The notes under the pieces are model-generated. The model was not told the origin of the DNA. It ran no database searches and saw only the letters and a list, made by a program, of their open reading frames with translations. Made by a program: the position numbers and the translations under genes. A DNA stretch of 64,000 nucleotides from Asanoa ishikariensis (GTDB lineage: Bacteria > Actinomycetota > Actinomycetes > Mycobacteriales > Micromonosporaceae), in assembly GCF_900107455.1 (NCBI RefSeq), contig NZ_FNQB01000001.1:372001-436000 (forward strand), given 5' to 3'. This document shows positions 57,691 through 64,000 of this stretch, piece after piece. Position 1 is the stretch's first letter. Each line of letters opens with the position of its first letter.

Positions 57691-58583
57691 CGTGCGGTCT
57701 CCTTGGCCTCGCCGGCGGTCAGGGTCAGGAACAGTTCTTCGAGGCCACCGGTGTCGACCGGGCGCAGTTCCAGCAGGACGGCCGAGATGCTGGCCGCGAC
57801 CTGCCCGACCTGCTCGGCCTCGGCCTGCACGGACAGCGCACCGTCGGCCCCGGCGGTCACGGCCAGGCCGGCCCGTTCCAGGGCCTTCTGGAGCGTGCCC
57901 GGATCCAGCGCGCGCACCCGCACGCCACCGGCGGCGAGCAGTTCCTCCTTGGTGCCGTTGGCCACGATTCGACCGCCCCCGATAACCACGAGTCGATCCG
58001 CGACCGCCTCCACCTCGCGCAGCAGGTGGGAGGAGAGCAGCACCGTGCCGCCCCGGTCGGCGAAGTCACGCAGCAGGCCGCGCATCCAGAAGATGCCCTC
58101 GGGGTCGAGACCGTTGGCCGGCTCGTCGAGGATCAGCACCCGCGGGTCGCCGATGAAGGCGTGCGCGATGCCGAGCCGCTGCCGCATGCCGAGGGAGTAG
58201 CCCCGTACCCGCCGCCCGGCGGCCGGTCCGGCCAACTGGACCAGCGACAGGAGCTCGTCCACCCGGGCCGAGTCCACCCCCTGCGTGCGGGCCGACAGGG
58301 TGAGCACCTCGCGGCCGGTCCGCCCCGGGTGCTGTGCGGACGCGTCGAGCAGCACGCCGACCTCGCGGCCGGGGTTGGGTAGCTGCCGGTACGGCTTCCC
58401 GGCCACCGTCGACTCCCCGGCGGTCGGCGGGGTGAGCCCGGTGATCATCCGCATCGTGGTCGACTTGCCGGCGCCGTTGGGGCCGAGGAAGCCGGTCACG
58501 GTGCCTGGCGCGCACTCGAACGACACGTCGTTGACGGCCGTATGCGCCCCGTAGCGCTTCGTCAAGCTGGTCACACTGATCAT
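57687..58583 (-). CDS. ABC transporter ATP-binding protein
   Basis: 298 residues from ATG 58583. Walker A GPNGAGKST, signature YSLGMRQRLGIA (variant of LSGGQ), Walker B VLILDEPANGLDPEG and LLSSHLLREVEAVADR with the switch His. A C-terminal extension of about 90 residues follows. It pairs with the ABC-2 permease as an exporter, probably for a peptide or drug. It is divergent from the sensor kinase gene, 129 bp apart. Confidence 0.93.
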   Translation of the reverse strand: MISVTSLTKRYGAHTAVNDVSFECAPGTVTGFLGPNGAGKSTTMRMITGLTPPTAGESTVAGKPYRQLPNPGREVGVLLDASAQHPGRTGREVLTLSARTQGVDSARVDELLSLVQLAGPAAGRRVRGYSLGMRQRLGIAHAFIGDPRVLILDEPANGLDPEGIFWMRGLLRDFADRGGTVLLSSHLLREVEAVADRLVVIGGGRIVANGTKEELLAAGGVRVRALDPGTLQKALERAGLAVTAGADGALSVQAEAEQVGQVAASISAVLLELRPVDTGGLEELFLTLTAGEAKETAR

Positions 58584-58712
58584 GCCGTTAAGACTGCGGG
58601 TGTCGGATGGTCCACCGCTTCGGGCCAAGGTCGATGGCGCGCGCCGAAGGTAGTCGACCGATACCGACTTTGGTCTGATGCCGAGTACACCGGGTGGCCG
58701 TACCATTTGATC

Positions 58713-59933
58713 ATGAGTGTGGCAACCCGTGACGGTCCGGACATTCCGTCCCTGCTGCCGGGCGGTCTGCTGCGCGCGTTCGACTCGGAGCAGCCGGTCC
58801 GGCGCTCGACCCGCGACTGGGTCGTCGACTGGGTCATCTTCGTGGTGGCCCTGCTGTCCGTGGTCGGGCTCGCGGCCAGCGTCTTTAACGACGACAGTCT
58901 GGCCACCTGGGCGCGCTGGCTCGACATCGGTCTCGGGGCACTCTCGCCCGCCGCGCTCTGGCTGCGTCGACGCTGGCCGGTCGCCATTGCGTTGATCATG
59001 GTGCCGGTCAGCGGTGTCTCGATGACGGCCGCAGTTGTCGCCATGATTGCCATGTTCACCGTGGCGGTGCACCGCCGCCTGGGCATTTCGGCCACGATCG
59101 CGTTGCTCAACGCCGCCACTGCGCCGATCTTCTATGCGTGGCGGCCGGACCCGGATCTGCCCTACTGGCTGGTGACCGCGTTCGCGGTGCTGGCGACCGC
59201 CGCGGTGTTCGCGTGGGGAATGTTCGTGCGGGCGCGGCGCCAACTGGTGGTGTCGCTGCACGACCGGGCGGTGCGGGCCGAGTCCGAGCAGCAGCTCCGG
59301 GTGGCCCAGGCTCAGCACCTCGAACGCGCCCGGATCGCCCGGGAGATGCACGACGTGCTGGCCCACCGCATCTCGCTGCTCAGCCTGCACGCGGGCGCGC
59401 TGGAGATCCGCCCCGACCTGCCTCCGGACGAGGTCGCCAAGGCCGCCGCGGTGATCCGCAGCAGTGCCCACCAGGCGCTCCAGGACCTGCGCGAGGTGAT
59501 CGGCGTGCTCCGCGAGGAAGACGGCGAGCCGATCCGCCCGCAGCCGACCCTGGCCGACGTGACGGCGTTGATCGAGGAGTCCCGCGGCGCCGGGATGAAA
59601 GTGCGGGTCGACTGCCGCGTCGACGACCTCGATGCGGTGCCGGCGGCGGTCGGTCGCAACGCGTACCGCATCGTCCAGGAGGGTTTGACCAATGCCCGCA
59701 AGCACGCCGCCGGGGTGCTGGTCGACGTCAGCTTCGAGGGCACGCCCGGCAACGGCCTGACCGTTCTGGTGCGCAACCCGGCGCCGGTGGGCGGGATGGC
59801 ATCGATCCCCGGCGCGGGCACGGGCATCGTGGGCCTGGTCGAGCGCACCGGGCTGGCCGGGGGCCAGTTGACACACGGCCGCACGGATGCGGGCGAGTTC
59901 GAGCTACGCGCCTGGCTACCGTGGCCAGCATGA
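58713..59933 (+). CDS. Two-component sensor histidine kinase (NarL-type partner)
   Basis: 406 residues from ATG 58713. TACCAT at 58701-58706 fits a -10 box only 6 nt before the ATG, so a leaderless transcript is likely. Four to five membrane helices lie in 40-175. The HisKA_3 box is ARIAREMHDVLAHRIS, with His213 as phosphosite, then the ATPase N box (GRNAYRIVQEGLTNARKHA) and GTGIVGLVERTG. It overlaps the regulator by ATGA. Confidence 0.9.
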   Translation: MSVATRDGPDIPSLLPGGLLRAFDSEQPVRRSTRDWVVDWVIFVVALLSVVGLAASVFNDDSLATWARWLDIGLGALSPAALWLRRRWPVAIALIMVPVSGVSMTAAVVAMIAMFTVAVHRRLGISATIALLNAATAPIFYAWRPDPDLPYWLVTAFAVLATAAVFAWGMFVRARRQLVVSLHDRAVRAESEQQLRVAQAQHLERARIAREMHDVLAHRISLLSLHAGALEIRPDLPPDEVAKAAAVIRSSAHQALQDLREVIGVLREEDGEPIRPQPTLADVTALIEESRGAGMKVRVDCRVDDLDAVPAAVGRNAYRIVQEGLTNARKHAAGVLVDVSFEGTPGNGLTVLVRNPAPVGGMASIPGAGTGIVGLVERTGLAGGQLTHGRTDAGEFELRAWLPWPA

Positions 59934-60595
59934 CTGACGAGGCTCCTGTCCGGGTTTTGATCGTTGACGACGATCCGCTGGTGCGAGCCGGACTTTCGAT
60001 GATCCTCGGCGGCACGCCGGCACTGACGGTGGTCGGCGAGGCGGCCGACGGCAGCGAGGTCGCCGCGGCGGTGGCCGAGGTCCGCCCCGACGTGGTGCTG
60101 ATGGACATCCGGATGCCCAAGATGGACGGGCTGACCGCCACCGAGCGGCTGCGGCGGGTCGCGGGCGCGCCGGAGGTGCTGGTGCTGACGACCTTCGAGG
60201 CGGATGAATATGTGCTGCGCGCGCTGCGGGCCGGCGCCAGCGGCTTCCTGCTCAAGGACACGCCGCCGGCCGAGATCGTGCAGGCCGTACGCCGCGTCGC
60301 CGCGGGCGAACCGATCCTCTCGCCCCGGGTGACCCGCCGGCTGATCGCCCACGTGGCCGACGACGGCGCCGACGCTCGCCGGAACCGTTCCCGCGAACTG
60401 CTCGCCCGGCTCAGCGAGCGGGAGATCGAGGTCGCGGTCGCGGTCGGGCGCGGCAAGTCCAACGCGGAGATCGGCGCCGAGCTGTTCATGAGCGTGGCCA
60501 CGGTCAAGGCGCACATGACCCGGATGCTCACCAAGCTCGACCTCAACAACCGCGTCCAGGTCGCTCTTCTCGCGCAGGATGCCGGTTTGACCTAG
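59930..60595 (+). CDS. NarL/FixJ-family response regulator
   Basis: 221 residues from ATG 59930. The receiver domain has acidic DDD near residue 12-14, phospho-acceptor Asp59 in LMDIRMPKMDG, and FLLKDTPP with the conserved Lys. The LuxR-type helix-turn-helix (about 155-215) reads LSEREIEVAVAVGRGKSNAEIGAELF. It is phosphorylated by the kinase upstream and probably controls the divergent ABC exporter. Confidence 0.93.
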   Translation: MTDEAPVRVLIVDDDPLVRAGLSMILGGTPALTVVGEAADGSEVAAAVAEVRPDVVLMDIRMPKMDGLTATERLRRVAGAPEVLVLTTFEADEYVLRALRAGASGFLLKDTPPAEIVQAVRRVAAGEPILSPRVTRRLIAHVADDGADARRNRSRELLARLSEREIEVAVAVGRGKSNAEIGAELFMSVATVKAHMTRMLTKLDLNNRVQVALLAQDAGLT

Positions 60596-60605
60596 GGTTC
60601 GCGGG

Positions 60606-61751
60606 GTGACGGCACCGCTGGAGCCCACCGTTCGGGTCTCGACCCTGGAGCTGTTCTTCGACCTCGTCGTCGTGTTCACCGTCATGCAGCTCACCGACAC
60701 GCTGGCCGAGGACCTCGGCTGGGCGGCGCTCGGCGAGACGGTGCTGATGCTGGCGCTGATCTGGTGGATGTACTCGGCCTACGCCTGGCTCACGAATGCC
60801 GTCGCGCCGACCAGCACCTTCCGGCGCAGCATGCTGCTGGTCGGGATGGCCGGCTTCCTGATCATCGCGCTGGCGATCCCGGAAGCGTTCGGGGCCGACG
60901 GTTGGGCGTTCGGCGTCGGGTTCCTGGTCGTCAACGTGGCCCACAGCGTGCTTTTCCTGCACTCGGCGGGTCCGTCCGCGTTCCGCGCCGCGCTCGGGTT
61001 CGCGCCGCTCAACCTGATCTCCGCCGGGTTGGTGTTGGCCGGTGGCATGATGCCGGACGGCCAGCGGGCAGCGTGGTGGGGCGGCGCGCTCGTGGTGCAG
61101 GGCGTGATCCCGTTCCTGCGCCACCTCGGCGGCGTCTCGCTGATCGCGGGGCACTTCGTCGAGCGGCACGGGCTCATCATGCTCATCGTGATCGGCGAGT
61201 CGATCGTCTCCATCGGACTCGGCTTCGCCGGTGTGGAGCTGAACGGGGCTTCGCTGCTGCTCGCGCTGATCGGGCTGAGCGTCGCCTACTACTTCTGGTG
61301 GGCGTACTTCGCGGGTGACGAAGAGCGCTCGCTCGCGGCCCTGGGCGCCATCGCCGACCCGGCCCGCCGCGCCTGGATAGCGATCTGGGCGTTCGGCCAC
61401 GCCCACTTCCCGATGATCATCGGCATCGTGCTGTTCTCGGCGGGCATCAAGGAGGCGATTCCGGCGGCGTTCGAATCGCTCGAATGGAGCGGCGCGGCGG
61501 CTCTGGCGGCCGGTGCGGCGCTCTTCCTGGTGGGGCACGCCGTGTTCCTGCTGGTGATGGGACTCCGCAACGGCGTGCCGCACCGGCTGGTCGCGGCGGC
61601 GCTGGTGCTGCTCACCATCTTCATCGGCCGCGTCGACGCCACGGCCCAGGCCGGCGCGATCCTGGCGATCATGGCGGTCAGCCTGATCCTCGAGGACCTG
61701 CCAGAGCTCGTGCGATCGCGCAGCACGAACCTGCACACCTTCGGGCGCTGA
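60606..61751 (+). CDS. Low temperature requirement A (LtrA) family membrane protein
   Basis: 381 residues with about ten membrane helices. The LtrA signature is strong: STLELFFDLVVVFTVMQLTDTL at the start, WWMYSAYAWLTNAV, and GLIMLIVIGESIVSIGLGFAG in the middle. The family was named from a Listeria mutant unable to grow in the cold; its activity is unknown. GTG start 10 bp after the response regulator, possibly in the same transcript. Confidence 0.9.
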   Translation: MTAPLEPTVRVSTLELFFDLVVVFTVMQLTDTLAEDLGWAALGETVLMLALIWWMYSAYAWLTNAVAPTSTFRRSMLLVGMAGFLIIALAIPEAFGADGWAFGVGFLVVNVAHSVLFLHSAGPSAFRAALGFAPLNLISAGLVLAGGMMPDGQRAAWWGGALVVQGVIPFLRHLGGVSLIAGHFVERHGLIMLIVIGESIVSIGLGFAGVELNGASLLLALIGLSVAYYFWWAYFAGDEERSLAALGAIADPARRAWIAIWAFGHAHFPMIIGIVLFSAGIKEAIPAAFESLEWSGAAALAAGAALFLVGHAVFLLVMGLRNGVPHRLVAAALVLLTIFIGRVDATAQAGAILAIMAVSLILEDLPELVRSRSTNLHTFGR

Positions 61752-61778
61752 CGGTACGGCCGCCGTACGCTGGCGTTC

Positions 61779-62129
61779 GTGGGGGCTTTGGACTATTTCG
61801 CGGATATCGGTGTCGTCCATATCGCGACCGACCTGCGCTCGGGCGGCGAGGTGGAAACGCCGATCTGGGCGGTCGTGGTGGCCGGGGTGCCCTACGTGCG
61901 CAGTGGCTACGGCCCGGAGTCGAAGTGGTACCGGCGGGCCGTCCGCACGTGGCACGCCACCTTCGTCGACGGCCGGAACCGCTACCCGGCGGCGTTGGCC
62001 GTGGTCACCGACGAGCCGACCCTGGCCGCGGTCGACGAGGCCTACCGCGCCAAGTACGCGGGCCAGAGCGGGACCACCGAGATGGTCGCGGCTTCAGCGC
62101 GCGAGTGCACGCTCCGAGTCGTGATCTAG
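61779..62129 (+). CDS. DUF2255 family protein
   Basis: 116 residues, GTG start. The split-barrel-like sequence includes PIWAVVVAGVPYVRSGYGPESKWYRRAV, typical of DUF2255 (related to flavin/F420-binding pyridoxamine oxidase-like folds). Function is unknown. It ends overlapping the TetR stop by 4 bp. Confidence 0.82.
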   Translation: MGALDYFADIGVVHIATDLRSGGEVETPIWAVVVAGVPYVRSGYGPESKWYRRAVRTWHATFVDGRNRYPAALAVVTDEPTLAAVDEAYRAKYAGQSGTTEMVAASARECTLRVVI

Positions 62130-62731
62130 GGGCACGGAGCGCGTAGGCCCGTGACCAGCATTTCGGCGAAGAGCTCCCACTTCTCGGTCTGGGCGATCGC
62201 CGCCGAGAGGCCGCCGAGGATGGCCTGGAAGTCGCTGACGCTCACGTCGGCGCGGACCGCACCGGCCTCGCGGGCGCGGGCGAGCAGCATCTCGGTGCGC
62301 TCCACGAGCAGGTCCGGCATCTCGCAGTTGCCGGCGGAGTGCTCGCCGAACATGTGGCACAGCCCGGCGTCGCCGGCCATGTCCTCGGCTGTGCGGCGGA
62401 CGAACCAGCCGAACGCCTCCGCCGGGTCGGGCATGGAGAGCGCCTGATCGGCGATCTCGACCCGTTCGTCCATCCAGCGCTGCGCCAGCTCGTTGATCAG
62501 CGCCTGCTTGGTGGGGAAGTTGCGATAGAGCGTGCCGACGCCCACCCCGGCGCGTCTGGCGATCTGCTCCATCTGCACCTCGGCGCCGTCTTCGGCGAAG
62601 GCGGCGCGGGCGGCGTCGAGCACCCGGGCGCGGTTGCGGGCGGCGTCGCCGCGCATCGGCCGAGGCGCGCCGGCCAGCACCGGGCGCAGGCTCCTGGCCG
62701 CGGGCTGGCTGGGCTGAGCTGTGGTGGTCAT
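62126..62731 (-). CDS. TetR-family transcriptional repressor
   Basis: 201 residues from ATG 62731; a frame from 62761 would run into the promoter. The TetR helix-turn-helix is complete: ARNRARVLDAARAAFAEDGAEVQMEQIARRAGVGVGTLYRNFPTKQALI (residues about 31-80). The C-terminal ligand domain includes FMFGEHSAGN-like text and a conserved AILGGLSAAIAQTEKW. TAGGAT lies 7 nt before the start (possible leaderless). Divergent from an MFS exporter, it is the expected repressor of that gene through the operator at 62763. Confidence 0.92.
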   Translation of the reverse strand: MTTTAQPSQPAARSLRPVLAGAPRPMRGDAARNRARVLDAARAAFAEDGAEVQMEQIARRAGVGVGTLYRNFPTKQALINELAQRWMDERVEIADQALSMPDPAEAFGWFVRRTAEDMAGDAGLCHMFGEHSAGNCEMPDLLVERTEMLLARAREAGAVRADVSVSDFQAILGGLSAAIAQTEKWELFAEMLVTGLRAPCP

Positions 62732-62754
62732 CACGCTGATCCTACCGAATCCGA

Positions 62755-62784
62755 TTGACAACCGGAATCTCGATTCCGTAAGTT
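62755..62784 (+). promoter_or_regulatory. Promoter of the MFS gene with TetR operator in the spacer
   Basis: TTGACA (62755-62760) and TAAGTT (62779-62784) are 18 bp apart. The spacer is filled by CGGAATC-TC-GATTCCG (62763-62778), a palindrome with 7-bp arms. A second, looser site GGAAGCGGAATTCGACTTCC lies at about 62796-62815. This is classic steric repression of a drug exporter by a TetR protein. Confidence 0.85.
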
Positions 62785-62845
62785 CGGAGCATAGCGGAAG
62801 CGGAATTCGACTTCCACTTCAAACCACTCCGGGGGGATCGCGCCG

Positions 62846-64000
62846 ATGAGTCGCGCGGAAAGCGCCACGCCGCACAAGACCTGGGCTCTGGCCCTGCTCG
62901 CGGTTACCCAATTTGTCCTGGTCCTCGACGCGTCGATCGTCAACGTCGCGCTTCCGTCGATCGGCCGTGAACTGAGCTTCTCCCAGGACTCGCTGTCCTG
63001 GGTGACCAACGCCTACACGCTGACCTTCGGCGGCTTCCTGCTGCTCGGCGGCCGGGTCAGCGACATCCTCGGCAGACGCCGGATGTTCATGGCCGGCCTC
63101 GGGCTCTTCGTCGCCGCGTCGATCGTCGGCGGGCTCGCGCAGGCCCCGGGCATGCTGGTGACCGCCCGCGCCGCCCAGGGCATCGGCGCCGCGCTGGTGG
63201 CACCGGCCGCGCTGTCCCTGCTCATGACGATCTTCGCCGCCGGCCCGGAGCGCAACCGCGCGCTGGGTGTCTGGGGCGCGGTCGCCGGCGCCGGCGGTGC
63301 TGCCGGCTCGATCCTCGGCGGCGTACTCACCGAATGGATCGGCTGGGAAGCCGTCCTCTGGGTCAACGTGCCGATCGGCATCGCGGCACTGGCACTCGCA
63401 CCGCGACTGCTGCCCGCCGCACGCGACCGGGTCACTGCCAGTGGCTTCGATGTGATGGGCGCGATCACTGTGACCGCGGGTCTGGCCCTCGGCGTGTACG
63501 CGCTGGTCGACGGCAACAACGCCGGCTGGCTGGCGGCGCAGACCCTGGCCTCCGGTGCGATCGCGATCGCCCTGCTGGTCTCGTTCGTGGTGATCGAGTC
63601 GCGGGCCAAGCACCCGTTGGTGCCGATGCACGTCTTCCGCCAGAAGACGCTGCGGAGCGCCAACCTGGTCGCCCTGCTGGTGACCGGCGCGGTGTTCCCG
63701 ATGTTCTTCGTGCTGACGCTGTTCATGCAGCAGGTCTGGGGCTACAGCCCGATCAAGGCCGGCTTCGGCCAGCTCCCGTTCGCGATCACGCTGATCGCGT
63801 TCGCCGGGCTGACCTCGCGCTGGGTCACCAAGTTCGGGTTCAAGACGCCGCTGGTGATCGGCATGGTGATCACCGCGGGTTCGCTGGTCTGGCTGTCGCT
63901 GTTGACCGCACAGGGCAGCTACTGGACCGAGCTGCTCGGGCCCTCGCTGCTGGCCGGCATCGGTGGCGCGCTGATGTTCATCCCGGTCACCCTGGCCGCC
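62846..64000 (+). CDS. DHA2-type MFS multidrug exporter (partial, runs off the window)
   Basis: 385 codons are present from ATG 62846 (GGGGGG about 9 nt upstream), open to the end of the window. EmrB/QacA family: LALLAVTQFVLVLDASIVNVALPSI (motif D1), LGGRVSDILGRRRMF (motif A), ARAAQGIGAALVAPAALSLL (motif B) and GAVAGAGGAAGSILGGVLTEW (motif C, antiporter). It is a proton-coupled exporter with 14 helices expected; about eleven are visible. Controlled by the divergent TetR gene. Confidence 0.93.
   Translation, partial: MSRAESATPHKTWALALLAVTQFVLVLDASIVNVALPSIGRELSFSQDSLSWVTNAYTLTFGGFLLLGGRVSDILGRRRMFMAGLGLFVAASIVGGLAQAPGMLVTARAAQGIGAALVAPAALSLLMTIFAAGPERNRALGVWGAVAGAGGAAGSILGGVLTEWIGWEAVLWVNVPIGIAALALAPRLLPAARDRVTASGFDVMGAITVTAGLALGVYALVDGNNAGWLAAQTLASGAIAIALLVSFVVIESRAKHPLVPMHVFRQKTLRSANLVALLVTGAVFPMFFVLTLFMQQVWGYSPIKAGFGQLPFAITLIAFAGLTSRWVTKFGFKTPLVIGMVITAGSLVWLSLLTAQGSYWTELLGPSLLAGIGGALMFIPVTLAA

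Overview
The window is GC-rich actinobacterial DNA with dense coding, many GTG starts and ATGA/GTGA stop-start overlaps. Gene content (Tad locus, MerR-B12 regulator beside crt genes, GH87 enzymes) and a palindromic element with GGGACCC/GGGTCCC arms suggest Micromonosporaceae. That family assignment is an inference from content and was not tested by alignment.

Layout. 35-4018: a selenocysteine tRNA and a Glu-Asp-Phe tRNA cluster flank a lone accessory gene, a macro-like domain joined to a KAP-type P-loop NTPase with six membrane helices inside the NTPase domain. 4172-4984: secreted polysaccharide deacetylase. 5119-11456: carotenoid/light block. A CarH/LitR-type MerR-B12 regulator, idi, crtI and crtE read leftward; crtB and a photolyase read rightward from a 68-bp divergent spacer. 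11447-14463: serine hydrolase, flavoprotein disulfide reductase and Uma2 nuclease.

14591-28762: an alpha-glucan utilisation locus. It holds a LacI regulator, a CebR-like palindromic operator, a sugar ABC importer without its ATPase, an intracellular GH13 alpha-glucosidase, and two very large secreted GH87-type (alpha-1,3-glucanase/mycodextranase) multidomain proteins. Related operator palindromes recur at 49131-49261 before a third secreted beta-helix protein, so a regulon of at least two loci is likely.

28835-32675: lipoprotein hydrolase, enoyl-CoA hydratase, ScyD-like secreted protein and small membrane proteins, separated by strong bidirectional hairpins. 32739-41837: a 12-gene Tad pilus operon on the minus strand, with a prepilin peptidase divergent at 42308. 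It has unusual features: a 75-residue pilin-like protein without the usual Glu, a CpaE-like ATPase without the P-loop Lys, and a LysM protein that is short for its type.

43064-55575: mixed metabolism (MmcQ/YjbR, GNAT, ALDH, a zinc-LID adenylate kinase, epoxide hydrolase under a likely TetR-type operator, a DUF305 lipoprotein preceded by a small coupled ORF, the secreted beta-helix protein, phosphotransferase, a degenerate SDR, LysR, FAD monooxygenase). 55607-56895: YchJ and two separate tandem-repeat arrays of 48 bp and about 44 bp. 56896-60595: ABC-2 exporter divergent from a two-component system. 60606-64000: LtrA, DUF2255, and a TetR/MFS divergent pair with a textbook operator; the MFS gene runs off the window.
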